In this document: positions 8,701-18,049 of the stretch, piece after piece
Layout: every line of letters starts with the position of its first letter
Position numbering within the stretch: position 1 is the first letter of the stretch
NCBI GenBank assembly: GCA_964481885.1
Contig: CAYZUS010000005.1
Location: forward strand, 1 to 64,000
DNA: 64,000 nt
Origin: Fen731 sp964481885
GTDB taxonomy: Bacteria > Actinomycetota > Humimicrobiia > Humimicrobiales > Humimicrobiaceae
Direction: 5' to 3'
Translations under genes and position numbers: made by a program
The notes under the pieces: generated by a model
The model's input: only the letters and a program-made list of their open reading frames with translations
Told to the model about the DNA's origin: nothing
Databases searched by the model: none

Positions 8701-9948
8701 TTATGGCTTTGCATGTTTTATCGGATAAAGGCCATATTCAGTCACAGCACTAATCATTGCATCAATATTTGCCATCGGTACGCCATACTGCAGATTATGA
8801 ATGGGAGTAAATACAAACCCTCCGCCGGGTGCAAAGATGCTGATCCTTTCCTTTACCTGTTCCCTGACTTCCCCGGGTGTTCCAAATGGCAGGACTGACT
8901 GGGTATCTGCGCCTCCACCCCAGAAAACTATTCTTGAACCAAACTTTTCCTTTAATGCTTTTGGCTCCATGTTTGCTGTATTTGTCTGAACCGGATTTAT
9001 TATATCTACACCAGCCTGAATAATATATTCCATTATATTATATATTGATCCGCAGCTGTGCATCATGGTTTTTACTTTACTGTTCTTATGGACATAGTCA
9101 GTCATCAGCCTGTAATTTGGCATATGGAGCTCTTTAAAAATTTCGGGCCTGAAAAGTTCGGATTTTTGGGTACCGTAGTCTGTTCCGCTTAATAATATGG
9201 TATCTATATATTTTCCGACAGCGTCAAGGTATAAGCTTATGTTTTCAACTGCCCTTTCTGCAGTGGCCCTCAGAATCTCTGAGGCGTATTGCTTCTCTGA
9301 GATGAGAATGCACAGCCAGTCACATATCGTATGTCCGGCAAATAAGGCATTTGTGCCTAATCCTCCCTTAAGAAATGTTCCGCAGATTGAAAAATCAGTG
9401 TTTTCGTAAAGAGCTTTGGCCCTTTTTTCCAGTATGTTTAATTCTTCGTCTGAATACAAAGGAATGGAATTTTTCCATACCTGAGGGTCCATAAATGTCC
9501 ATTTGCCTGTCATTTCAGTACTGCATTCAATATCATAATATAGTCCGCCGGAAGCCATTTGTGCTATTGGCAGTCCCGTAGTTCCCAGTATATGAAGATA
9601 TCCTTTTTCATCCATTACGGGGTTATAATCTCCTGAAATCAAAACCTCATTATTCCTATAAGTTTTCCAGATCTTCCAGTCTGCATTTTTTAATCCAAAT
9701 GCCTCTATGAGATTTTCAAGGACTATTACGTCCGATTTGAGGCATTTTGCAACCAGGGGATCAGGTTTTGCAAGCATCTGCCACACATCGTAAACTTTTG
9801 GGGGCAGTACGTCCAGACCAAAATGCCTGGCTATATCACAGTACTCGTCGACGTGGATCCCGGTCACACGGGAACCTCCAAAATCCATGGGAACCCTGTC
9901 CGGCTCTTCGAAGTTGATGGCTTTTCTGATTCTTTCACGTGATAACAT
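8701..9948 (-). CDS. URO-D-like (MtaA/CmuA-related) protein, paralogue A
   Basis: 415 residues; AAGGAG nine bases before the ATG. The uroporphyrinogen decarboxylase superfamily includes true HemE and the zinc-dependent corrinoid methyltransferases MtaA/MtbA/CmuA. This protein keeps a His-x-Cys-Gly motif (MMHSCGSIYN) typical of the methyltransferase side, plus FWGGG and FAPGGGFVF blocks, but has Gly-Gly where the second zinc Cys (GC) of MtaA would be expected, with a nearby His (PIHNLQ) instead. It is closely related to the 13848-15089 protein (shared SGTDYGTQ, VLPFG and HSCGSIYNI blocks). No corrinoid protein or haem gene is nearby, so a role in haem synthesis is unlikely. Methyl transfer or C-C chemistry on a sugar-derived compound is a guess. 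Confidence 0.82.
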   Translation of the reverse strand: MLSRERIRKAINFEEPDRVPMDFGGSRVTGIHVDEYCDIARHFGLDVLPPKVYDVWQMLAKPDPLVAKCLKSDVIVLENLIEAFGLKNADWKIWKTYRNNEVLISGDYNPVMDEKGYLHILGTTGLPIAQMASGGLYYDIECSTEMTGKWTFMDPQVWKNSIPLYSDEELNILEKRAKALYENTDFSICGTFLKGGLGTNALFAGHTICDWLCILISEKQYASEILRATAERAVENISLYLDAVGKYIDTILLSGTDYGTQKSELFRPEIFKELHMPNYRLMTDYVHKNSKVKTMMHSCGSIYNIMEYIIQAGVDIINPVQTNTANMEPKALKEKFGSRIVFWGGGADTQSVLPFGTPGEVREQVKERISIFAPGGGFVFTPIHNLQYGVPMANIDAMISAVTEYGLYPIKHAKP

Positions 9949-10287
9949 AGGGATATTCTCCTTATTTTTTTTATATATAGGGTATTTAAATTATGTAATC
10001 ATGTAATCCAAAGGCCAAGGCTATAGGATTTAAATGCTTACGCCGTGCAATCTTAACTAAAAGACATATTACTTAAATGCCGGTGCAGTGAAATCCAAAC
10101 GTAACCGCCCTGTTATTTAAATGTAGCACATAAGTTGTAAAAGCCAGGATCATAACGTTTTATACAATCTTAATTGAGTATCAGCTTCACTAAGGCAACC
10201 ATCATATATTGTAGTTGGCCAAAATTGCTCTAATGCTTTCAGGACACGAATAGCGTGCTCCTAAATCAGGCAGATACCCAGTTTATC
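9949..10287. other. 339-base spacer with no recognisable gene
   Basis: Lies between the URO-D-like gene and a cupin gene, both on the minus strand. The minus strand near 10155-10265 shows about 36 open codons without a recognisable family or start, which could be a decayed gene end; I cannot support it. It presumably also holds the promoter for the URO-D-like gene. Confidence 0.4.
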
Positions 10288-10707
10288 TTATTCATCCGAC
10301 AAAATATAGGATTTGCCCCACTCCTCTATCCTCTTGTCATAAACTGCATTAATGCCTTTCGGGGGTGTTCCGGGCCATATTGTAAGAAGGACAAGATCAG
10401 CTTCACCGTTTGAGTTGTCCAGTGAATGCTTTACGTCTGCCGGGATGTATATGATATCGCCTTCCTGTATATCCATTAATTCCCCATCTATTTTCAGTAT
10501 GCATTTCCCTTTTAAGATTACGTATGTCTCATCGTAACCAGGGTGCGAACCATATTCCAGCTTCCCGCCTTTTTTCAGTATGCCATGATTAATGTGTGTG
10601 GATTTTGCCTCGGAGTTTTTATCATCCAAAAGCATTCTTGATATATAAAAATCATTTAGAGGATAAGGCTTTACCCTGGATGGTCTTATCAGCATTCCTC
10701 TTCCCAT
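10288..10707 (-). CDS. Cupin-domain protein
   Basis: 139 residues, single double-stranded beta-helix domain. Cupin motif 1 is HPGYDETYVILKGKCILKI with conserved His and Glu; motif 2 is GDIIYIPADVKHSL with its His. These residues usually bind a metal. Small stand-alone cupins beside sugar enzymes are often isomerases, dioxygenases or sugar-binding proteins; no specific activity can be assigned. GGAGG lies about 11 bases before the ATG. A second small cupin (16308-16718) lies 6 kb upstream in the same island. Confidence 0.85.
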   Translation of the reverse strand: MGRGMLIRPSRVKPYPLNDFYISRMLLDDKNSEAKSTHINHGILKKGGKLEYGSHPGYDETYVILKGKCILKIDGELMDIQEGDIIYIPADVKHSLDNSNGEADLVLLTIWPGTPPKGINAVYDKRIEEWGKSYILSDE

Positions 10708-10915
10708 TATTTTATTCGCCTCCTGTTTTATTAATAAACATGACTTTTCGTATCTTTATAATATTTTAAGTAAAATACTCAGGTTTTCACAAAAGTTACT
10801 AATACTGTTACTGTTTATAATGTGTAAAAGTGTGAAAGCATGTCAGTTAACCGCAGCTTATTGCAAAAATATTCGTTAAATTAACCACCTTTTTACTCTG
10901 CCATGGCATTCTTTG

Positions 10916-11911
10916 TCATGCCTTTACCATAATCTTGCATAAATTTTTGTGTGTTTTAAAAGCGTCGATGGCATCATTGATTTGGTTCAGGCTATAAATA
11001 TCGGTTATAAGTTTTTCGAAATATTGCGGATTTTGGGATATAAGTTTTATGGCATGCTCGAATTCCTCACTGCGATAAACTCTGAAACCTTCTATTGTAA
11101 GCTCTTTAAACAGGACATCATGTAAATTAACCGGAGCCGGTTCGTCAAACTTACCCACAATGGCGATAAATCCCCTGACTTTTACCAGATCAACAGCGTG
11201 GGCCAAAAGTACCGGAGCACCCGTGGTATCAAATATTTCATCGATTACGCGCCTGTTGTGTTTTTTAAATCCATCCAAATCATCCACAACTTCAAATCCG
11301 AGGGATTTTGCAAATGCAATCCTTTTTTCGTCCCTCTCAACAATTATAACTTCTCCAGCGCCGGCTGTTTTCAGGCATGTTGCAACAATAAGACCAATGG
11401 GGCCCGCGCCAAAGACCATGGCAGCATCCCCGGTTTTAAAAACTGAACCTCTTACCGCATGTATGCCAACAGCAACAGGCTCTGCAAGAGCAGCAAGCTT
11501 TAAGGGCATTCCCGATGGCAGCCTGACCAGGTTTTCCTGCGGCACAAGGCAGTATTCTGCAAATCCTCCGTCACAGTCTATCCCAATTAATTTTAGGCTT
11601 TCACAGACATAACTGTTTCCCTGCCTGCAGGTATGGCACTCATTACAGGTAATAAGCGGATTTACGGTAACTTCTTCTCCTTTTTTAAAGCTTACGTTCT
11701 CCCCAGTTTCCTCAATAACACCGGAAAATTCGTGGCAAAATATAAGGGGGAATTTGGCTCTCGGGTGCTGGCCTTCAATGATTCCCATATCTGTTGGCCC
11801 ACAAAATCCACTGTAAGCGATTTTTAAGAGCACATGCCCTTTTTTTATCTTTGGCTTCTCCAAATCAAAGACTCCCACCGTATTAGCGGACTTTATGACA
11901 GCTGCTTTCAT
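10916..11911 (-). CDS. Zinc-dependent alcohol/polyol dehydrogenase (MDR family)
   Basis: 331 residues. Medium-chain dehydrogenase with the catalytic-zinc Cys (GFCGPTD) and His-Glu (CHEFSG), a structural-zinc four-Cys lobe (CNECHTCRQGNSYVC), and a Rossmann GAGPIG motif. It resembles sorbitol/threonine dehydrogenases that oxidise a secondary alcohol with NAD(P). It follows the split transketolase genes by 24 bases and is probably in the same operon, which suggests polyol or keto-sugar oxidation feeding transketolase chemistry. Confidence 0.9.
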   Translation of the reverse strand: MKAAVIKSANTVGVFDLEKPKIKKGHVLLKIAYSGFCGPTDMGIIEGQHPRAKFPLIFCHEFSGVIEETGENVSFKKGEEVTVNPLITCNECHTCRQGNSYVCESLKLIGIDCDGGFAEYCLVPQENLVRLPSGMPLKLAALAEPVAVGIHAVRGSVFKTGDAAMVFGAGPIGLIVATCLKTAGAGEVIIVERDEKRIAFAKSLGFEVVDDLDGFKKHNRRVIDEIFDTTGAPVLLAHAVDLVKVRGFIAIVGKFDEPAPVNLHDVLFKELTIEGFRVYRSEEFEHAIKLISQNPQYFEKLITDIYSLNQINDAIDAFKTHKNLCKIMVKA

Positions 11912-11935
11912 ATCAATTACGCCTCCATTTTTATT

Positions 11936-12901
11936 TTATTTACACAGATCTTCAGCGGCTTTAATAATGTCTTCTGCACGCAACTGATATTTTTCAAACA
12001 AATCGACTAATTCTGCGGATTCTCCATAATGATCCAGAACACCAACCATTTTTACCAGAACCGGGCATTTGTCACATATCGCTTCCAGCACAGCACTTCC
12101 CATACCGCCCATGATGCTGTGGTTTTCTGCAGTAACAGCTTTGCCTGTTTTCTTAAGTGATTTTACAAGTGTATCAGTATCAATCGGTTTTATGGAGCTT
12201 AAATTAATGACCTCTGCGCTGATGCCTTTTTTTAAAAGCTCGTCAGCAGCTTCCAGGGCTCTTGGCACCATAAGGCCGCACGCAATAAGTGTAATGTCAC
12301 TGCCTTCGAGCAATACCGGTGACTTGCCTGCCTTAAACTGATAACCTTCTTTGTTGAAGACGCCATCATATTTGGAAATATCTCCTCTTATCATGCGAAT
12401 ATATACCGGTCCCTTAATCTGTGCTGCTTCTTTGAGCGCCTGGCTCAACTCGAGTGGGTCCGCAGCTTCAATCACGGTAAAATTAGGCATTGAGCGTATG
12501 ATGGATATATCATTAATGGACTGGTGGGTGGCCCCTGTGTTCGGGGATGTAAAACCACAATAGCAGCCCACAAGCTTGACATTTGCATTGGCATATCCTA
12601 TCTGTATGAATATCTGGTCACATGCCCTCCTTGTTAAAAATGATGCGAAGAGCGGCACAAAAGGAATATATCCATTCCTGGATGCTCCAAAAGCAAAGCT
12701 TATGGCCGATTGTTCGGCCACACCCACAGTTATAAATCTTTCAGGAAAAGTATCCCTGAAATCAAATATGTTTGTTGCGGTCCCGGTTTCAGCATCTATT
12801 ACAATTACTTTTTCATTTTCCCTGCCCAATTCCACAAGAGTCTCGCCAAGTGCTGCACGCATTCCCTTTAATGAAGAGCCGTACATTAATTTTTCACTCA
12901 T
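11936..12901 (-). CDS. Transketolase, C-terminal subunit
   Basis: About 321 residues carrying the pyrimidine-binding and C-terminal domains of a transketolase/DXS-type TPP enzyme (VIDAETGTAT, RFITVGVAEQ with the catalytic Glu, then the AVTAENHS block). The start is taken at the ATG at 12901, which overlaps the TGA of the N-terminal subunit as ATGA and has GGAG nine bases upstream; a longer reading frame to 12922 has no advantage. Works as a heterodimer with the next-upstream gene product, moving two-carbon ketol units between sugars. Confidence 0.9.
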   Translation of the reverse strand: MSEKLMYGSSLKGMRAALGETLVELGRENEKVIVIDAETGTATNIFDFRDTFPERFITVGVAEQSAISFAFGASRNGYIPFVPLFASFLTRRACDQIFIQIGYANANVKLVGCYCGFTSPNTGATHQSINDISIIRSMPNFTVIEAADPLELSQALKEAAQIKGPVYIRMIRGDISKYDGVFNKEGYQFKAGKSPVLLEGSDITLIACGLMVPRALEAADELLKKGISAEVINLSSIKPIDTDTLVKSLKKTGKAVTAENHSIMGGMGSAVLEAICDKCPVLVKMVGVLDHYGESAELVDLFEKYQLRAEDIIKAAEDLCK

Positions 12902-13794
12902 AGCCCCAACTCCTTCATGCATTTTTTATAGAGATCCTCATCCAGATGGCCGGCATGCCAGTTGATTGCATCCTTCATCATAAAAGATATCGGTTTGCCT
13001 TTTATTGTGTCAGCAATAATGACCCTGGGTTTGCCCGGCGCGGTTTCATATTTTTTCGCTTTTTCTATGGCTGCTTTAAATACAGCTATGTCATTGCCAT
13101 CCACTCTTTGGGTGTGCCAGCCAAAGCTTTGCCACTTCTGCTCAAACGGTTCCAGGTCCATTACTTCGTATGTCGAGGCGGATATAATATACTTGTTGTA
13201 GTCCACTATGGCTATCAGATTGCTTAATTTCAATTGTGCCGCCAGCATCACACCTTCCCATGTCTGGCCCTCTGTGCACTCGCCATCACCCAGCATTACA
13301 TATATAAAGTTAGGAGGTATTTTGTGTTTGTTTTTAAGCCTGCCCGTCCACGCATAGCCGCATCCATTGCAAAGCCCCATTCCAAGAGAACCTGTTGGCG
13401 CTTCTATGCCGGGCAGCTCCATATTTGCATGCTCCTGCAACCTGCCATTTATCCTGTTAAACTCATTAAACAGCACATCACGCTCAAAATATCCTCTCCA
13501 TGCCATCGCAGCGTATTGAAGTCCGGAGCAATGCCCCTTGGAATTAATAAATATATCCCTGTCCTCCCACTGAGGGTTTTGGGGATCAACATTTAAAATA
13601 CTGCCATACAATACGGCCATCATATCCGCGGCGGAAAGCTCTCCTCCGACGTGGCTTGACCTGGTACCCGAATAGTATGTCAATTCTATTACATCCCTTC
13701 TTAACTGAAGCGCAAAGTCATTTAAGTCACTTGGAGACATTTCTTTTTTGTATGTGCTTATGACGGGAACGATGCTTTTATTCTTAAGCCCCAA
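12898..13794 (-). CDS. Transketolase, N-terminal subunit
   Basis: 298 residues, TTG start with AAGGAGG seven bases upstream. It has the TPP pyrophosphate-binding motif GDGECTEGQ running to the YNKY block, and the NSKGHCSG and HANMELPGIEAPTGSLG histidine motifs of transketolase. The enzyme is split in two genes coupled by an ATGA overlap, as in many archaea and some anaerobes. A second, fused transketolase sits at 32528-34582, so the genome carries both forms. Probably starts an operon with the C-terminal subunit and the alcohol dehydrogenase. Confidence 0.92.
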   Translation of the reverse strand: MGLKNKSIVPVISTYKKEMSPSDLNDFALQLRRDVIELTYYSGTRSSHVGGELSAADMMAVLYGSILNVDPQNPQWEDRDIFINSKGHCSGLQYAAMAWRGYFERDVLFNEFNRINGRLQEHANMELPGIEAPTGSLGMGLCNGCGYAWTGRLKNKHKIPPNFIYVMLGDGECTEGQTWEGVMLAAQLKLSNLIAIVDYNKYIISASTYEVMDLEPFEQKWQSFGWHTQRVDGNDIAVFKAAIEKAKKYETAPGKPRVIIADTIKGKPISFMMKDAINWHAGHLDEDLYKKCMKELGL

Positions 13795-13847
13795 TTTAAA
13801 ACCTCCTTCTTCCTGGTTTACTGGTTTTTATACAATTTTCAAACGGA

Positions 13848-15089
13848 TTATTTGCCGGGTATAATCGGATATGTGCCGTATTTATACGCCGCATCCGCTG
13901 CAGCGAGCAGGTTTTCCGGCGGGACCCCGTATTGGATACAGTGAGTCGGATTAAACACAAAACCCCCGCCTGGAGCAAATATTTTAATTCTTTCCTTTAC
14001 CTGTTCTGTTACTTCGTCTACGGACCCGAATGGCAGCACCGTCTGCGTGTCTACTCCTCCGCCCCAGAATACTATCCTGCCGCCGAATTTCTCTTTTAAC
14101 CCTGCAGCATCCATATTGGCTGCCGTTATCTGCACAGGATTTAATATGTCAAACCCGGCAGTTATAATATACTCAATTATGTTATAGATACTGCCGCAGC
14201 TGTGAATAAAAGTCTTTATTTTACTTTTTTGATGGACATGGTCGTTTATCATTTTAAATCTGGGCATAAAAAGATCTCTCCAGATATCAGGGTTAAAAAG
14301 CTCAATACGCTGTGTGCCATAGTCCGTCCCGGAGATTAAGATTATGTCAATATTTTTACCAACTGCTTCAAGATACAGTTTCAGGTTTTCAAGCGCTCTT
14401 TCCGCTGTTGCCTGCAGTATCTCCTGGGCATATGCTCTCTCAGTCAGCAGTACACACAGCCAGTCTGTGATGGTATGGCCGGCTAAAAGGCCGTTTGTTC
14501 CCAGGCCACCACGTCCGAATTCACCAAAGACTGCATAGTCAGTATTCTCATGGAAGTTTTTTGCTTCTGCGGAGATTTGCTCTAATTCTTCGTCCGTATA
14601 GAGAGCTATACTGTCTTTCCATTTGCCCGGATCCATTTTTATGATTTCTTTTGACATAGCGGTCCCGGACGCAAACTCAAAATAAAGAGTGTCTTTTGCC
14701 ATCCTGGATATGGGTTTTCCATGACTATCCTGGATTACTAAAGCACCTTTTTCATCGATTACAGGATTAAAATCCCCAGGCATTAATACCTGATTTCCCT
14801 TAAATGTGCTCCACTTTTTCCAGTCTTTATTATGAAGCCCCCAGCGCATTGAAGGATTTTCAAGTGAAATGACGTCTCCTCTCAGGCGCATTCTTATCGG
14901 CTCTTCAACTCTTGCAAGCATCTCAAACTGTTCATAGACTTTTGGCAGTTCATCAATATCCAGGTATTTTAAGAGTTCACAGTAATGGTCTATACAAATA
15001 CCAGAAACCTGTGAGCCTCCGATATCAATCGGCACTCTGTCCGGTTCTTCAAAATTACATGTCTTTAATATTCTTTCTCTGGGTGTCAC
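13848..15089 (-). CDS. URO-D-like (MtaA/CmuA-related) protein, paralogue B
   Basis: 413 residues, GTG start with GAGG about ten bases upstream. Same architecture as the 8701-9948 protein: EPDRVPIDIGGS near the N-terminus, FIHSCGSIYNI (His-x-Cys-Gly), FWGGGVDTQTVLPFG, then FAPGGGFVFNPTHCIQ. Here a Cys follows the last His, so a zinc site of His-Cys-(His/Cys) is conceivable. It lies 53 bases upstream of the split transketolase and downstream of another URO-D-like gene. The tight link with sugar enzymes suggests a carbohydrate substrate; haem synthesis is not supported. Confidence 0.82.
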   Translation of the reverse strand: MTPRERILKTCNFEEPDRVPIDIGGSQVSGICIDHYCELLKYLDIDELPKVYEQFEMLARVEEPIRMRLRGDVISLENPSMRWGLHNKDWKKWSTFKGNQVLMPGDFNPVIDEKGALVIQDSHGKPISRMAKDTLYFEFASGTAMSKEIIKMDPGKWKDSIALYTDEELEQISAEAKNFHENTDYAVFGEFGRGGLGTNGLLAGHTITDWLCVLLTERAYAQEILQATAERALENLKLYLEAVGKNIDIILISGTDYGTQRIELFNPDIWRDLFMPRFKMINDHVHQKSKIKTFIHSCGSIYNIIEYIITAGFDILNPVQITAANMDAAGLKEKFGGRIVFWGGGVDTQTVLPFGSVDEVTEQVKERIKIFAPGGGFVFNPTHCIQYGVPPENLLAAADAAYKYGTYPIIPGK

Positions 15090-15133
15090 TTAAAATCAGC
15101 CTCTTTCTTTGAAAAAAACAAAAAATTTACAAT

Positions 15134-16285
15134 TTAAAGTTTCAGCGCAACACATTCTCGAACAGTCTTTAGGACACGCCCGGCATCAGCAATTGCATCT
15201 CTCTTTACGGTCATGGTATTGCCTTTATTGTCCATGCCAAGATTATCTTCAATAAAAGTTGCAAGCATCAGGCCCCTTATATCGTCAATCCTGTCAAAAA
15301 GCGCAGGATAGTATGTCTCAATTTCCCATGGAGCAGCGTCCTGTATCTGGATTGTCAGTCTTCCGCCGCCTGCTTTTTTTACAAGCTGCGAAAAGACTTC
15401 GCTGTTTCCCATCGGAGAGTTATTTATGGCCCTGATGTTTTCAATTTTCAGCAGATTGTCTGTCTGCTGGCTGCCGTTTCCGCAGTAATGGACATGTCCT
15501 CCGCCAAATTCCTTAAATATCCTGCTGTAATAGGGCACGACGAATTCAGAGTAAAGGGCAGGCGTCATGGTGATAAGATCATCATCCGAAACCCATACCC
15601 CCACACCTTTTGGAGAGGTAATTCCCTGAAGCCCGCCAGTTTCGTCAAAATCGTAACCGGCATGCTGCTTTTGAATCTTTACCCAGCTGATAAATGCCTC
15701 GGTTATTACAGTCATCAGGTGATGAACGGCTGAAGGTTCGTCATACATCCAGATAAAAGCATTCTCATATCCGCAAACCTGCATAAGAGTTGAAAGCGGG
15801 CTGTTCATGTCCGTAAGCCCTATGGGCAAGTCACTGTTTTTCTTTGCATAATCTATAAACTCCAAAACCTTGGGCATCTGCCCGTCAGTATACGGGTCAG
15901 GCATTGCAAGTTTTGCAGCATCCGAAAGGGATTTAACGACAAATCCATTAACACCCGGGTCATCTCCATCGCCCGTGGCACCTTTTACAGGGCAGCCAAA
16001 GCCCGATGCCAGCACGCCTGTACCAAACCATGGCATAAAATATGGCATGGTGTCATCATCTACCTGAGAAAGGTGGGAGGTGAATGCTTCCTCCTGGAAT
16101 TTAACCATCACTTCAGGATCTTCCCAATATTCTTTAGGCCTTTTATTGTTACCGAACCCAAAGTAACACGGGGTATTTACAATGATGCAGAATTCTTCAG
16201 GCGAATTTATCTTTTCTCTGTTAAATGCCCTGTTAATGTTTTTGACGCGTTTTGAGAGATCAAAGCCTCTCCATTCGGATATCAT
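15134..16285 (-). CDS. URO-D-like protein, divergent member C
   Basis: 383 residues; GAGGAG before the ATG at 16285. Weaker match to the URO-D superfamily, recognised from overall layout and the GHVHYCGNGSQQTDNL segment at the position of His-x-Cys-Gly. It lacks the FWGGG and VLPFG blocks of paralogues A and B, so it belongs to another subfamily. It lies between a small cupin gene and paralogue B, with 22- and 44-base spacings that imply one transcript. Could act together with paralogue B as a two-component methyl or acyl transfer pair, but that is inference. Confidence 0.7.
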   Translation of the reverse strand: MISEWRGFDLSKRVKNINRAFNREKINSPEEFCIIVNTPCYFGFGNNKRPKEYWEDPEVMVKFQEEAFTSHLSQVDDDTMPYFMPWFGTGVLASGFGCPVKGATGDGDDPGVNGFVVKSLSDAAKLAMPDPYTDGQMPKVLEFIDYAKKNSDLPIGLTDMNSPLSTLMQVCGYENAFIWMYDEPSAVHHLMTVITEAFISWVKIQKQHAGYDFDETGGLQGITSPKGVGVWVSDDDLITMTPALYSEFVVPYYSRIFKEFGGGHVHYCGNGSQQTDNLLKIENIRAINNSPMGNSEVFSQLVKKAGGGRLTIQIQDAAPWEIETYYPALFDRIDDIRGLMLATFIEDNLGMDNKGNTMTVKRDAIADAGRVLKTVRECVALKL

Positions 16286-16307
16286 ATGTTTAACTCCTCA
16301 AAAAAGA

Positions 16308-16718
16308 TTATTTTTGACCGTCTTTTTTAATAAACTCCTTTGTCCTTTCTATAAGTTCAGGGTATTTGCCATAAGGTTCAAACGCCGGAAGGAAAAAACA
16401 TACAAGCGTCAGTGTCTTGTCTTTGGTCATATTTACGCATTCATGAATGGTTCCTTTTGGAGCAAAAGCCAGACTCTTTTCTGTTACCTCGTACTCTTCC
16501 CCGCCAAGAACAAATTTTCCCCCGATATCAAAATAGATATATTCATCGCTTTCCTGGTGTGTATGCCCTTCAGATATTCCGCCCGGAGGAATACTGCCGA
16601 TTACAATACTGCATCTCTGCTCTCCGGTGGTCTGTGGTGATACCAAAAGTCTTATCAGTCTCGTTGGATTTTCACCAAATTCCGCAAATGGGAAATCCTT
16701 TAGATTAAATACTTTCAT
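16308..16718 (-). CDS. Cupin-domain protein
   Basis: 136 residues, one cupin fold with GHTHQESDEYIYFDIGGKFVL (two His and one Glu) and FAPKGTIHECVN (His). These are the usual metal ligands. AGAGG about ten bases before the ATG. First gene of the probable operon cupin - URO-D-like C - URO-D-like B - transketolase - ADH. Function unknown; similar small cupins bind or isomerise sugars or oxidise phenolics. Confidence 0.85.
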   Translation of the reverse strand: MKVFNLKDFPFAEFGENPTRLIRLLVSPQTTGEQRCSIVIGSIPPGGISEGHTHQESDEYIYFDIGGKFVLGGEEYEVTEKSLAFAPKGTIHECVNMTKDKTLTLVCFFLPAFEPYGKYPELIERTKEFIKKDGQK

Positions 16719-16954
16719 AAAATTAGTACCTCTTTGTTATTATTTTGCAGTTTTTCTTTTATCTTTTAAGAAGGAATGATTAATTATATCCCGCAGTATT
16801 GCTGTTTCTTCAAAAACAGAATCAAATAAATAAAACATTTTAGGGATATTGGATAAACCCGGTCGGCAGGGAATACTTAAAATTACTTGTACCCAAGCCT
16901 CCGGCATGAAAACTTTCAGCGATTAAAAGAATATTCCTAAAGTAATTGTAATTT

Positions 16955-18013
16955 TCAGGAAAGAACTTTCCGGTTCCTTCTTAAAATATCTGCATAGACA
17001 GCTACCAGGATAATAACACCCTGTACGGTTCCCTGCAGAAATGTGTTAAGACCTATCATAACCAGTCCGGTGTTTACAATATTCATGATAAATATTCCTA
17101 TAAGCGTTCCAATCAGGCTGCCATACCCGCCCGCAAGAGCAATACCTCCGATGGCGCAGCCGGCAATAATAAACATCTCCCAGCTGTCACCGATGGGCGG
17201 ATATCCCTGTCTTGTGAAAGCTGCAACAAGCATTCCTGAAAGGCCCGCGAGAATGGATATTATAACAAAGTTCATGTAACGAACTTTTCTTGTGTTGATA
17301 CCGGCAAGTTTTGCAACTTCCCTGTTGCTTCCTGTGGCATATATGTTTCTGCCGAATTTTGATCTGCGCAGCAATATTTCAAATACTACAATCAGTACAA
17401 TAAATATAACAAACGGCAGAGATATTCCTAAGACTTCAGTGCCTACTTTAACTATTGGTATCTGTGCCCTGCCAATGGTATCCATAAAAAATAATGGCAG
17501 TGGATAAATAGGGTTACCGTTGGTAACAACCATTACAGCGCCACGAACGGCCCATAATGTTGCAATTGTAACAATAAAGGCTGGCATCTTTAAGTCTACA
17601 ATCAAAAACGCATTTAAAAAACCTACCAGCGAACAGGCTGCAAGTGTAATAATCATAAACCCTATTACGCCTATCCATTCATAAGGAGTACCCAGGAGTC
17701 CAAAGCAATTAAATTTCATCATTAAAAACGTACTGAAAACAGCTCCAAAACCTGCCACCGAACCAACAGAGATATCTATGTCTCCGCCTAATATCAGCAT
17801 CGTTTCACCAACAGCAACAATCCCATAAAAAGCCAGTACTTTCAGTATGGAAAAAATGTTTGGCGCCGACAAAAATGCAGGGTTTAAAAAATAAAACAAT
17901 AAAACCAAAACAATGAGAGTTATAAATATGCCGACTTCCTGCACGGAAAATATTTTGCCGAGAACCATACTTCCCTTGTTTTGTATCTGAGTATCATTTT
18001 TTTCAAAAGCCAT
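16955..18013 (-). CDS. Ribose-type ABC transporter permease
   Basis: 352 residues with about eight to ten hydrophobic segments. The block GGDIDISVGSVAGFGAV and the later GREVAKLAGINTRKVRYMNFVISI and GGIALAGGYGS segments identify the RbsC/BPD_transp_2 family. It is one of two permeases that form the membrane channel with the ATPase at 19103 and the lipoprotein at 20723. AAGGAG six bases before the ATG. Substrate is probably a monosaccharide or polyol. Confidence 0.93.
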   Translation of the reverse strand: MAFEKNDTQIQNKGSMVLGKIFSVQEVGIFITLIVLVLLFYFLNPAFLSAPNIFSILKVLAFYGIVAVGETMLILGGDIDISVGSVAGFGAVFSTFLMMKFNCFGLLGTPYEWIGVIGFMIITLAACSLVGFLNAFLIVDLKMPAFIVTIATLWAVRGAVMVVTNGNPIYPLPLFFMDTIGRAQIPIVKVGTEVLGISLPFVIFIVLIVVFEILLRRSKFGRNIYATGSNREVAKLAGINTRKVRYMNFVIISILAGLSGMLVAAFTRQGYPPIGDSWEMFIIAGCAIGGIALAGGYGSLIGTLIGIFIMNIVNTGLVMIGLNTFLQGTVQGVIILVAVYADILRRNRKVLS

Positions 18014-18049
18014 TTATGCTCCTTAAAAATTATTCGTATTATTCTGTAT

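Noticed and set aside
10155..10265. Small open frame after the cupin gene
   Set aside because: About 36 codons, no start, no family; cannot be supported.
11936..13794. 1-deoxyxylulose-5-phosphate synthase
   Set aside because: Split into two coupled genes with transketolase histidine motifs and sugar-gene context; DXS is a single longer protein.
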